Assembly: GCF_002355155.1 (NCBI RefSeq)
Contig: NZ_AP017369.1
Coordinates: 1,736,001-1,800,000 of the forward strand
Direction: 5' to 3'
Length of the DNA: 64,000 nucleotides
DNA from: Corynebacterium suranareeae
Lineage (GTDB): Bacteria; Actinomycetota; Actinomycetes; Mycobacteriales; Mycobacteriaceae
Part shown: in pieces, positions 8,844 through 16,555 of the stretch
How positions within the stretch are numbered: position 1 is the first letter of the stretch
How the letters are laid out: each line of letters begins with the position of its first letter
Translations under genes and position numbers: made by a program
The notes under the pieces: generated by a model
Database searches by the model: none
The model's input: only the letters and a program-made list of their open reading frames with translations
What the model was told of the DNA's origin: nothing

Positions 8844-9167
8844 GTTTATTTTCTGTGACACACCGCTAGCCCGGGTTCTGTGATGTACCCCAAAACCGGG
8901 CCGGTTAAGAACATATACTTTTCATCTATGACCGCCACTTTTACCCAACTGCTGATTCGGTGGAACGGGCTTCGACGTCTTTTGCCGCCTTGCCCCAACA
9001 ACCAGGCCTTATATGTGATTCATATTCCTTAGGTCGCAGATATTTGCTTGAAACTTCCTCCCCACAACACCTCACGATGCTGCAGTTGCCATCAGCTACG
9101 AAGTTAAACCACCGTCACTCCCAGGGACTTACACCCTGTAGTACATACCCATACCGGGTGAACTATT
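8844..9167. other. Gene-free stretch after the IS remnants
   Basis: Contains two copies of TTCTGTGA about 30 bases apart (8859-8895) and a GC-rich CCGGGTT/AACCGG pairing, probably more IS debris. A 90-codon plus-strand frame crosses it (from 8960), but it has no ribosome site, no recognisable domain, and runs through the terminator of the next gene. I see no gene here. Confidence 0.5.
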
Positions 9168-9201
9168 TAAAGGGCCCAACGAACAAAACCGTTGAGCCCT
9201 T
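9168..9201 (-). terminator. Terminator of the PEBP/ABC exporter operon
   Basis: AAAGGGC..AACG and CGTT..GCCCTTT pair with one mismatch around an 8-base loop, 10 bases beyond the stop codon at 9212. It closes the minus-strand unit that starts with the ABC exporter genes. Confidence 0.7.
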
Positions 9202-9211
9202 TGATCAGTTC

Positions 9212-9646
9212 CTACTTTGTGGATTTAGGTAACTGTGAACGACGAATGATTAAGCCGCACAGTAATGCGGCTACTCCCCACGCGCTCAGCCAGAATTGCT
9301 CTACTACATAAAGCTCAACGCTAGGAAGCAGCCTGCTGGCGATCACCAAAACTACCGCAATGCTCAAAGAAATAATCTGAGTTTTTGAGCTCGGCTCGTA
9401 CTTACTTGTAGTGGCAAAGGCGCCGAGGATGATCGCCGCGACGAGGATCATCAAAAAACCTGGGGTAATGGCAAAGGTTTTCAGCATTCCGGAGGTAAAC
9501 AGCTCAATCGCTGCAAAAACTAACAACACCAAGCCTAAAGCTACAAAGGCACCGCCAATGCGAATACCCGCCGGCACACTGCGCCAGGTAGCGCGGCCTT
9601 CAAGGCTTGTGAGCTTTTTTAATGATCTTCCAGATGCTGAACTCAT
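9212..9646 (-). CDS. Small integral membrane protein, unknown function
   Basis: A 144-residue protein from the ATG at 9646, which begins MSSASGRSLKKL; the longer frame to 9700 would overlap the PEBP gene. After a basic soluble N-terminus it has four hydrophobic segments (for example IGGAFVALGLVLLVFAAIEL and FLMILVAAIILGAFA) with short loops and a basic C-terminal tail. No catalytic motif is visible and I do not recognise a family. It starts 16 bases after the PEBP gene and ends at the operon terminator, so it is the last gene of that unit. Confidence 0.7.
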   Translation of the reverse strand: MSSASGRSLKKLTSLEGRATWRSVPAGIRIGGAFVALGLVLLVFAAIELFTSGMLKTFAITPGFLMILVAAIILGAFATTSKYEPSSKTQIISLSIAVVLVIASRLLPSVELYVVEQFWLSAWGVAALLCGLIIRRSQLPKSTK

Positions 9647-9662
9647 AATGTGACATACCCTA

Positions 9663-10196
9663 CTAGTTCTCGTACCAACCCCACACAATCGACCTGCCAA
9701 GAGTGTGGAAATAAAGGTTGAAGCCCAGAACGGTGGGGGTAGCGTCGGGGGAGATATCTAGTTTCTCTACATCTAGGGCGTGGACGGCAAAGAGATAGCG
9801 GTGAGGTCCATGTCCCTCTGGTGGTTGAGCTCCGTAGAAGCCACGCTTGCCAGAATCGCCCTTGAGGGAAATAACTCCGTCGATGCCACCTAAGGTTTCA
9901 TCGCCAGCACCGGTGGGGATCTCAGTAACAGTTGCTGGGATGTTGAACACTGCCCAGTGCCAGAAACCAGCGCCGGTTGGGGCGTCTGGGTCGAGGCAGG
10001 TGATCGCAAGGGACTTAGTGCCTTCTGGGAGATCTGACCAGGAAAGCTGCGGGGAAATATCGGTGCCACCGAGTTGGTCTTCGGAAAGCTTTGCGCCGTT
10101 GTCCAAATCGGTGGAACTAAGAGGGAAGCTTGGTTTATCACCAAGTGGTGCGTAAGGATCAGGGCCGGGGAAACGATCATCTTGGTAAGTGCTCAT
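9663..10196 (-). CDS. YbhB/YbcL (PEBP) family protein
   Basis: A 177-residue soluble protein of the phosphatidylethanolamine-binding/RKIP family, counterpart of mycobacterial Rv2140c (TB18.6). Hallmarks are the ligand-pocket motif CLDPDAP, HWAVFNIP with the pocket histidine, and GPHRYLFAVHAL. Bacterial members have no firmly established role; ligand binding or modulation of kinases or proteases has been proposed. The ATG at 10196 begins MSTYQDDRFPGPD, the usual start; upstream codons overlap the ABC gene. pyrD lies next to this gene in M. tuberculosis, so the 8 kb between them here look like an insertion. Confidence 0.9.
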   Translation of the reverse strand: MSTYQDDRFPGPDPYAPLGDKPSFPLSSTDLDNGAKLSEDQLGGTDISPQLSWSDLPEGTKSLAITCLDPDAPTGAGFWHWAVFNIPATVTEIPTGAGDETLGGIDGVISLKGDSGKRGFYGAQPPEGHGPHRYLFAVHALDVEKLDISPDATPTVLGFNLYFHTLGRSIVWGWYEN

Positions 10197-10242
10197 GCCT
10201 TCGTTTCTACCCCAATTCACTATCTTTTGTGGCGAATTGGAA

Positions 10243-12030
10243 CTATTGCGCACTCCATCGTTGATACAGCTGCGCGTATCGGCCATCTACGTTAAGTAAT
10301 TCCTGGTGGGTGCCGTCTTCGATGATGCGTCCTTGTTCCATCACGATTATTCGATCAGCGACCACCGCTTGATCAAGGCGGTGTGCAACAACCAAGGTGG
10401 TGCGGTTATGCGATATTTCCGTGGCGGCTTTTTCCAACATGCGCGCGTTGTCGCTGCCGGCTTCACTGGTGGCTTCATCCATAATCAGCACGGGTGGATC
10501 CCGAAGTACAATGCGGGCAAGTGAGATTTGCTGTTGGATTTCAGGTGTGAGTTCTTCTGCGCCTGCTCCAATGTGGGTGTCTAAGCCGGATGGAAAGAAG
10601 CGTCGAAAAGCGCTTGTATTTTGCCCAAGCCCTACAACCTCAAGCGCGGCGTAAAGCTGCGCGTCTGAGGCGTGTGCATCTGCCATTCGCAGGTCCTCAG
10701 CCAGCGTGCCGGCAAAAAGGTGGACCTCCTGGCTAATGAGGGCAACTTGGCGGGTGGTCCAGGTATCGGAAACCGTGGCGGTGTTGATTTCCCCGATCAA
10801 AACGGATCCTGAATCCGGGCGTTGCAGGCCCGCAATAACTCCAGCAAGTGTTGATTTCCCCGCACCAGAAGTACCCACTAGCGCGGTTGTTGTGCCAGCT
10901 TCCAGCACCAAATTGAAATCCTCCAAGATTGCGACGCCACCAGGATATTTGAAGGTCACATCGCGCACCGTTACAGAAGGCGCACCGACACAATCAGCAG
11001 GCTCAGACAAAAGCCCCGTGCGACGCGCCATCTGCGCAAGGGCAACCGCACGACCGAGGGAGGTTGACGCACTTTGGATCTCAGAGGCGAAAAACAGCAC
11101 GTTAAACACGTGAACTTCCATGCGCACGACAACGAAAACCGCAGCTGTTGCTGCACCAATGCTCATGGCATCCCGAGCAACCCACAAAGCACTCAGCCCA
11201 AACACGCCGATTAAAAGCAACCCATAGGCAATCGAACCCAGCGCTAAAAGGCGGGTAAAAATCGGCGCACGATCAGCTGTTGCCTGCACCGCCGTCCACG
11301 ATGCCTGGCGCATTCGCTGCACACCCCACGCACCAAGCTTGAGCACACGCAAAGTGTCAATGCCGCGGATCGTATCGAGAAGCAGATTGTTTCGACGCGC
11401 CTCCGTACTAGACACAATATTGGTAGCCGAAGGAATCGCCCGTACTGTCTTTCTCCCACTTGGAATAAGCAAAAGGACAACAAGGACGAAAAGCACCACG
11501 AAAGACCAATGAATGGTGATCAACGCAATCAACGAACTGGGCAAAATCAAGATCGTGATCACCAAACGCACACCCACCATGCTGACAATGCGCACCGTAT
11601 TATCAATATCTTGGGTCAGCCGGCTAATCACATTGCCAGTACCAAGCTCCATCACATCAGGAACCGGCGCGCGCAACGCCGAAGACAGCGCAGCTTTACG
11701 CAGATCAACCGACAGTCGACGTGCCAAGGTGTTGATCACCAATTGCAGCAGCGCGCGGCCAGCGGTTTCCGCCAAAATACCTGCCCCAACCAAGCCAAGC
11801 AGCCAGGCCATTGCCTGCGATCCTGAACCAATCAGCGGCAACGACTGCCCATTGATCAGATCAACGGAATAGCCCAGCAGGTTAGAAGTCCCAACCATAG
11901 CGACCACAGTAATTATGCTGATTGCAAAGAAACTCACATACCACCACGGCCGTGGACGCGATGGCATGGTTTTTAGCTCCCGCCACGACTCCGCCAACCC
12001 GGCAGGCTGCAACGCATCCGCCACACGCAT
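10243..12030 (-). CDS. ABC exporter half-transporter (TMD-NBD), Walker A-competent subunit
   Basis: A 595-residue type IV ABC exporter subunit, probably half of a heterodimer with the gene directly upstream. Residues 25-320 hold six membrane helices. The nucleotide-binding domain has an intact Walker A (GTSGAGKST), Q-loop (LISQEVHLF), Walker B (VLIMDEATSE) and H-loop (VVAHRL), but its signature motif is degenerate (LTPEIQQQ instead of LSGGQ). The start codon abuts the stop of the partner gene with no gap, so translation is coupled. The substrate is unknown; drugs, lipids or peptides are all possible. Confidence 0.93.
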   Translation of the reverse strand: MRVADALQPAGLAESWRELKTMPSRPRPWWYVSFFAISIITVVAMVGTSNLLGYSVDLINGQSLPLIGSGSQAMAWLLGLVGAGILAETAGRALLQLVINTLARRLSVDLRKAALSSALRAPVPDVMELGTGNVISRLTQDIDNTVRIVSMVGVRLVITILILPSSLIALITIHWSFVVLFVLVVLLLIPSGRKTVRAIPSATNIVSSTEARRNNLLLDTIRGIDTLRVLKLGAWGVQRMRQASWTAVQATADRAPIFTRLLALGSIAYGLLLIGVFGLSALWVARDAMSIGAATAAVFVVVRMEVHVFNVLFFASEIQSASTSLGRAVALAQMARRTGLLSEPADCVGAPSVTVRDVTFKYPGGVAILEDFNLVLEAGTTTALVGTSGAGKSTLAGVIAGLQRPDSGSVLIGEINTATVSDTWTTRQVALISQEVHLFAGTLAEDLRMADAHASDAQLYAALEVVGLGQNTSAFRRFFPSGLDTHIGAGAEELTPEIQQQISLARIVLRDPPVLIMDEATSEAGSDNARMLEKAATEISHNRTTLVVAHRLDQAVVADRIIVMEQGRIIEDGTHQELLNVDGRYAQLYQRWSAQ

Positions 12031-13641
12031 CTAGCTCACACCTTCCGAAAAATCAGATTGCATCTGATTTGCCACGCCGTGCCACGTAGGGTTCGAAGTA
12101 ATCACGACGGTTTTCCGGCCACGGCGAAGCTTTTCGACGCGATGTGCCACTTCATCCAGCGTCACAGTATCCAACCCGGTGGTGGGCTCATCCAAAATCA
12201 ACACCTCAGGATCGGCGGCCAAGAACCTGGCTAAGGCAATTCGCTGGCGCTGACCACCAGACAAGTTCAATCCGGCCTCACCGATCAAGGTCTCCGGAAG
12301 CGTGAATTCTCCTGGGGTGTTGAGGTTAGCATTTAGTCGGCTAATGATGTCTTCACAACTGGCAGCCTGCAAAGCAGCACGAAGCATATCGGGAGAAACC
12401 GTGCCCAAAGGATTCAAATTATCCTCAAGCACACCTTCAAAAACACTCACCCTGTGCGGTGCGATGATCACATCATCCCTGGATTGCAATGCTTCCAACT
12501 CATGGTCAATAACCTCTCGGTCCTGCGCAGTCAAAGGATTCCACACTGTAATCCCAGCTTTAAACTCCCGCGCAGGATGCTCCGTACGAGGCTGCACTAC
12601 GGACTTATCCAAATCAGTGACCAATTTTTGCACCCGAGTTGTCGACGCCTGTCCCCTCGCCCAAATCTCCGTCATCATCCCCAACGACACCCCCAACACC
12701 GTCAGCGACGGAGGAACCAACAACGTTACGGAAATCATTTCACCACCAGAGATTTCCCCATTAAACGCCAACATCGCAGCATATGACAGCAACCCAACAG
12801 AAAACGCGGCAGGGACAATCTGGCGGACAAACGTCAACAACGACTGCAAACGAACTTCCCTCAGCATGATCTTCAGCGCAGCATCCGCAGCAGCACCAAA
12901 GCGCTCTTCCGTTTGAGCAACCGCACCCAACCCCTTCACCACCCTGGATCCCTGCGCCACATCAGTAGCCAAAGATATCGATTTAGCCTCAGCTTCACGC
13001 CTGTGCGCAGAAATCTTAGTTAAAGGAGTAGCCGTGAAATACGATGCCAACGCAGTGCATACTCCCCCAACCACCAACAACCCTGCAATCAACGGCGAAA
13101 TAGGAGCAATAGAAAACGTAGAACCCAACAAATAGCCCACCATCATCACCGGAAAATTAAGAATCTGCTTCAACCCACCGACCTGAACAGAATCCTGATC
13201 AACAGTATTTAAGACCTCACCTGGAGTCAGTGAATTGCGCGGCGTAGAAACCAACTTTCCAGAAAGCTCCAAGCGCAAACTATGCACCACCCGCGCACTA
13301 GAAAGATCAGTCAACGCATCCGAGGTTCCTTCCAAGACATAAATTACCCACAACAACACAGCAAGAGCCACTGACACCACAAGCACTGGCAGCAATTCAC
13401 CAGACCCAAAAGCCCACTCAGTGCCCCGTCCAACCACCAACGACGTCACAGCACCAAGCATGCTGGAAACAAGCATGCCCACGATCAACAACCACGTAGC
13501 ACCAGGAAAAGCCCATAACAGCGCCCACGCGCCCTTAACAGGTGTGGAACCCTCCAATTTAGGAAGCAAGGGTGTGCCCTCTTTAGAAGATTCCGGAACA
13601 AACCAGGACCATGTGCGCATCCTGGGAAATTCATTCGTCAT
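12031..13641 (-). CDS. ABC exporter half-transporter with degenerate NBD lacking Walker A
   Basis: A 536-residue partner subunit with six predicted helices (residues 35-325). Its NBD is strikingly reduced. Where the P-loop should be there is only [20 protein letters not shown], with no GxxGxGKS. The Q-loop glutamine is a histidine ([11 protein letters not shown]) and the H-loop histidine is replaced (VVITSNPTW). A perfect signature ([15 protein letters not shown]) and Walker B ([11 protein letters not shown]) remain. It can therefore supply the signature to the partner's ATP site but cannot form its own. Downstream come its partner, the PEBP gene and a membrane protein in one apparent operon. 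The upstream side faces the tRNA-Leu genes. Confidence 0.92.
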   Translation of the reverse strand: MTNEFPRMRTWSWFVPESSKEGTPLLPKLEGSTPVKGAWALLWAFPGATWLLIVGMLVSSMLGAVTSLVVGRGTEWAFGSGELLPVLVVSVALAVLLWVIYVLEGTSDALTDLSSARVVHSLRLELSGKLVSTPRNSLTPGEVLNTVDQDSVQVGGLKQILNFPVMMVGYLLGSTFSIAPISPLIAGLLVVGGVCTALASYFTATPLTKISAHRREAEAKSISLATDVAQGSRVVKGLGAVAQTEERFGAAADAALKIMLREVRLQSLLTFVRQIVPAAFSVGLLSYAAMLAFNGEISGGEMISVTLLVPPSLTVLGVSLGMMTEIWARGQASTTRVQKLVTDLDKSVVQPRTEHPAREFKAGITVWNPLTAQDREVIDHELEALQSRDDVIIAPHRVSVFEGVLEDNLNPLGTVSPDMLRAALQAASCEDIISRLNANLNTPGEFTLPETLIGEAGLNLSGGQRQRIALARFLAADPEVLILDEPTTGLDTVTLDEVAHRVEKLRRGRKTVVITSNPTWHGVANQMQSDFSEGVS

Positions 13642-13781
13642 GGCGCAAACATTACCGCAGCCTAATGTTGTTTGTACTTACAGTTTTGTAAGTAACCTCG
13701 TAAGGAACTATTCGGCTTTCTGGTTAGTGACCTGCAGATTTGTGTTCCTTTAAAGACTCGGGCTATTGTTTATTTCGTGCC

Positions 13782-13798
13782 AAGGGCAATATGCCCTT
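13782..13798. promoter_or_regulatory. Palindrome just upstream of the first tRNA-Leu gene
   Basis: AAGGGCA and TGCCCTT form perfect 7-bp arms around ATA, ending 10 bases before the tRNA. It may mark the start region of the tRNA transcript or be a processing hairpin. No firm -10/-35 pair could be assigned. Confidence 0.35.
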
Positions 13799-13808
13799 AA
13801 AACACCCA

Positions 13809-13894
13809 GCCCGGGTGGCGGAATGGCAGACGCGCTAGCTTGAGGTGCTAGTGTCCTATTAACGGACGTGGGGGTTCAAGTCCCCCTCCGGGCA
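13809..13894 (+). tRNA. tRNA-Leu (anticodon GAG), copy 1
   Basis: An 86-nt class II tRNA with the long variable arm expected of leucine. The acceptor arms GCCCGGG and TCCGGGC pair, with discriminator A. The anticodon stem CTAGC/GCTAG holds the loop TTGAGGT, giving anticodon GAG for CUC/CUU codons. The T arm is GGGGGTTCAAGTCCCCC. The CCA tail is not encoded. An identical copy follows 193 bases later. Confidence 0.97.
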
Positions 13895-14001
13895 CACTGT
13901 GTTGAGACAGTATTTAAGACTCTGAACTTAACTTTAAAGTCCAGGGTCTTACCTTATGCCTTGTATCTAAATCTAGATTTGGATATTCACTCACACACCC
14001 A

Positions 14002-14087
14002 GCCCGGGTGGCGGAATGGCAGACGCGCTAGCTTGAGGTGCTAGTGTCCTATTAACGGACGTGGGGGTTCAAGTCCCCCTCCGGGCA
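14002..14087 (+). tRNA. tRNA-Leu (anticodon GAG), copy 2
   Basis: Identical in all 86 positions to the copy at 13809. The bases ACACCCA just before it are also shared, so the duplicated unit extends slightly upstream. A strong hairpin terminator follows 9 bases after its end, so both tRNAs may come from one transcript. Extra copies usually raise supply for a frequent codon. Confidence 0.97.
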
Positions 14088-14096
14088 CGATATGGA

Positions 14097-14124
14097 ACCA
14101 CCCTTCTTAGGAAGGGTGGTTTTT
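14097..14124 (+). terminator. Terminator of the tRNA-Leu pair
   Basis: ACCACCCTTC and GAAGGGTGGT pair perfectly over 10 bp around TTAG, followed by TTTTG. A classical intrinsic terminator. Confidence 0.9.
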
Positions 14125-14133
14125 GTTCATCCG

Positions 14134-14206
14134 TGTGTACATAAGACCACAAGATTTCCGGATTTTGGCCCCCATTTTGCCAATATCTTGTGGTCTTATG
14201 TACACA
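14134..14206. repeat. Long palindrome (22-bp perfect arms)
   Basis: Arms at 14134-14155 and 14185-14206 are perfect reverse complements over 22 bp, separated by 29 bases. The left arm and the adjoining loop bases (AAGATTTCCGGATTTTGG) resemble the palindrome at 53247-53313 (AAGATTTCCTGATTTTTG), so the two belong to one dispersed family. There is no T-tract, so a simple terminator is unlikely. Confidence 0.9.
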
Positions 14207-14265
14207 GGTTCTTGAAAAACGCTCCCGGTCTATCCTGCCTGATCCCAATTCTTTTGATCGCTACT

Positions 14266-14886
14266 ATGGACGCTATGAGTCCCACCGTATCCCCCGCCCG
14301 ACAAGCTGACTACCAAGCAATCATCGGAATCTTGGTTGAAGCATTTGCCAACGATCCGGCATTCCTGCGGTGGATCCCACAACCAGACCCAGGCTCAGCA
14401 AAACTACGGGCACTTTTTGAACTCCAAATTGAAAAACAATATGCACAAGCCGGCGATATTGATGTCGCTCGAAACACCGAAGGCGACATCGTGGGCGTCG
14501 CCCTGTGGGATCGACCCGATGGAAAACACGGTGCTAAAGATCAAGCAGCGATGCTTCCCCGTCTAGTTTCCATTTTCGGAATTAAAGCAGCACAAGTCAT
14601 TTGGACAGATTTAAACTCAGCTCGCTTTCATCCCAAATTCCCCCATTGGTACCTCTACACTCTGGCAGCATCCAAGTCTGCACAAGGAACTGGTGTAGGA
14701 AGCGCATTACTTAAACATGGCATTGATCGCGCCGGTGATGAGGCAATCTATCTAGAAGCAACGTCAACTCGAGTTGCCCAGCTGTACAATCGCTTAGGTT
14801 TTGTTCCCATGGGCTACATTCCTTCCGACGATGAAGGGATCCCAGAATTAGCGATGTGGAAACCACCAGTCATGCCGGCTTCCTAA
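14266..14886 (+). CDS. GNAT-family N-acetyltransferase
   Basis: A 206-residue acetyltransferase of the GCN5-related fold, transferring acetyl from acetyl-CoA to an unknown amine. The acetyl-CoA pyrophosphate loop appears as the reduced Q-GTGVGSALL motif (SAQGTGVGSALLKHG) near residue 147. The C-terminal YLEATSTRVAQLYNRLGFV is the usual last helix and strand. The start is set at the ATG at 14266 (MDAMSPTVSP) or 14275; upstream codons run through the palindrome and are not protein-like. No ribosome site is seen, so it may be leaderless. Its end overlaps the next gene by 31 bases. Confidence 0.88.
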   Translation: MDAMSPTVSPARQADYQAIIGILVEAFANDPAFLRWIPQPDPGSAKLRALFELQIEKQYAQAGDIDVARNTEGDIVGVALWDRPDGKHGAKDQAAMLPRLVSIFGIKAAQVIWTDLNSARFHPKFPHWYLYTLAASKSAQGTGVGSALLKHGIDRAGDEAIYLEATSTRVAQLYNRLGFVPMGYIPSDDEGIPELAMWKPPVMPAS

Positions 14887-15752
14887 AGTTGCCCCAACGA
14901 ATACTCCGAACAATCCCCGGTGTGAAGTGGTCTGCCCTTGCGGTGGAGAAAATTTTGATCACGGGGATACAGCTGTATGGTATTTCTGTGCATAAAAAAG
15001 GTGAGAACGAGGATAATCCAGCAGAATTAGCAGGAAGACTCAACACACCAATCGCAACCATCTTTCACTTTTTTAGTTCCCTTTTTAAAGATGCGGTTTC
15101 TAGCATCCTGCATTGGAGTCTCACCAAGAAGGTTCTCGTCTCATTAGCGCTCATTGTCATTTTGGCGGTTACATTTCTAGTAGATGTGCCACCGGTCTCG
15201 GTGTACCGCGAATGGGGTCACAATGCTGGTGATGCTTTCATCCTGTTGTTTTGTGCTTTCTATATTCTGGTTACCCAATTCCCTATCCCGCGGACCTTCC
15301 TCACATTAGCCTCGGGAATTCTATTTGGGCCGATCGTAGGTTCCATCGTGGCCTTGGGATCTACCACCCTTTCTGCGGTGATTTCTCTGGTGATCGTTCG
15401 ACGTCTTCTTGGTGACTGGATGGCACCACGATTAACGCACCCGGCAGTTTCACGGATCAACACCAGGCTTGAACACCGGGGCTGGTTGGCTATTACATCG
15501 CTTCGGATGATTGCTGCGGTTCCCTTTTCGATCCTTAATTATGTTGCAGCACTAACCAGTGTTCCGGTGTTATCTTTTGCGGTTGCTACGCTCATTGGCT
15601 CTGCTCCGGGCACCATCGTCACTGCGGTTTTAGGAGATGCTGTGACTGGTTCGGGAAACTGGACTGCCGTGGCCTTTTCCGTATTTTTAGCTGTTTTAGG
15701 TGTTTTTGGCATTTTTTTAGACCAAAAGATGCCAGTCAAGCCTGGAAAGTAG
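14856..15752 (+). CDS. TVP38/TMEM64 (SNARE-associated, DedA-like) membrane protein
   Basis: A 298-residue membrane protein. The N-terminal ~85 residues are hydrophilic. From residue 88 there are five to six hydrophobic segments with the family's conserved core: PIPRTFLTLASGILFGPIVG and the loop LGDWMAPRL, then RGWLAITSLRMIAAVPFSIL and NYVAALTSV. TVP38/DedA relatives include lipid scramblases and flippases acting on undecaprenyl phosphate or phosphatidylethanolamine; the substrate here is unknown. The ATG at 14856 overlaps the acetyltransferase gene. A later start is possible because the first 80 residues are not conserved-looking. Confidence 0.85.
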   Translation: METTSHAGFLKLPQRILRTIPGVKWSALAVEKILITGIQLYGISVHKKGENEDNPAELAGRLNTPIATIFHFFSSLFKDAVSSILHWSLTKKVLVSLALIVILAVTFLVDVPPVSVYREWGHNAGDAFILLFCAFYILVTQFPIPRTFLTLASGILFGPIVGSIVALGSTTLSAVISLVIVRRLLGDWMAPRLTHPAVSRINTRLEHRGWLAITSLRMIAAVPFSILNYVAALTSVPVLSFAVATLIGSAPGTIVTAVLGDAVTGSGNWTAVAFSVFLAVLGVFGIFLDQKMPVKPGK

Positions 15753-15834
15753 ACATAATGAGGTAGAGTTGGAGGAGATTCTTTAAACCTTTGCCATCAG
15801 GGCGAATTCAACATGATAAAGGGGGCAGCCACCC

Positions 15835-16434
15835 ATGTGGGCACTGCATGCCAGATACCGCGGCCGCGATACAAGAAGAGCCGAGTTGGTTAAGAGATTT
15901 GCAGAAGCTTTGTCCACGTTGGAAGGCGCTGGCCAATTTGAGCTCATTGGTGTTGAAGAAATCCGAGCACACATCACCTCCCCTGTTACTACGTGCGATG
16001 TCGTGATGGCACTTCTTGCTGCTGGGGATTGGGCAATCGGCATGGGCGTGGTCCCCTCGACAGATGCAGAACTTGATGAAGCCGACGAGGCCCGCATCGA
16101 ACAAGCCAAGAAAGCTGCTTCGGATGCGCTTCGCCCCACTGCCAAAGCTGGCACCGTCAAGGTAAGAATCGCCGGAATGAAGCGAGACAATGCTCATGCC
16201 TTTAATATCTCTGCGGCTTTTACTTTGATCGGGCAGGTTCTGTCCAAACGAACCCAGGAAGGCAGAGAAGCAACATCTCTTGTGCGCTCGGGCCTTAACC
16301 AAAATGAGGCTGCCCAGGAGCTTGGAATTTCTAAGCAGGCAATGTCACAGCGTTTGCAAGCTGCAGGATGGCAAGCAGAGTCTGCTGGGTGGCAGCTTGC
16401 TGTAAATCTCATCGAGCATGCAGGTAAACGCTAA
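15835..16434 (+). CDS. Helix-turn-helix protein, conserved in actinobacteria
   Basis: A 199-residue soluble protein. The C-terminus has a sigma-70 region 4-like helix-turn-helix (NEAAQELGISKQAMSQRLQA, about residues 155-175) followed by a WQAESAGWQLAV tail. The N-terminal two thirds (ALHARYRGRDTRR, FAEALSTLEGAGQFELIGVE, ALLAAGDWAIGMGVV) look like a globular sensing or partner domain that I cannot name; it recalls SatD-like proteins. The ATG at 15835 has AAAGGGGGC about 8-12 bases upstream. It is probably a DNA-binding regulator with unknown targets. A shared terminator separates it from the convergent SPFH gene. Confidence 0.75.
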   Translation: MWALHARYRGRDTRRAELVKRFAEALSTLEGAGQFELIGVEEIRAHITSPVTTCDVVMALLAAGDWAIGMGVVPSTDAELDEADEARIEQAKKAASDALRPTAKAGTVKVRIAGMKRDNAHAFNISAAFTLIGQVLSKRTQEGREATSLVRSGLNQNEAAQELGISKQAMSQRLQAAGWQAESAGWQLAVNLIEHAGKR

Positions 16435-16495
16435 CTCCCCGAGAGCCAAAACCAGAGCAGCCATTCAAGGCACTCCGACTTAGACCCAAAACAAA

Positions 16496-16545
16496 ATAAA
16501 GGCTATCACCTGGAAAAACTTAGGTTTCCAGACGATAGCCTTTAC
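16496..16545. terminator. Bidirectional terminator
   Basis: AAAGGCTATC..CTGGAAA pairs with its complement (..TTTCCAG..GATAGCCTTT) around a short loop, with A-rich and T-rich flanks on both sides. It serves the plus-strand HTH gene and the minus-strand SPFH gene that converge here. Confidence 0.9.
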
Positions 16546-16555
16546 TTAATTCCCC

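Noticed and set aside
8960-9232. 90-codon plus-strand frame after the IS remnants
   Set aside because: Runs through the terminator and end of the opposite gene and shows no domain.
13809-14087. tRNA-Leu pair as an integration (attachment) site
   Set aside because: No integrase, no phage gene and no partial tRNA copy elsewhere in the window; the repeats are two full tRNA genes.
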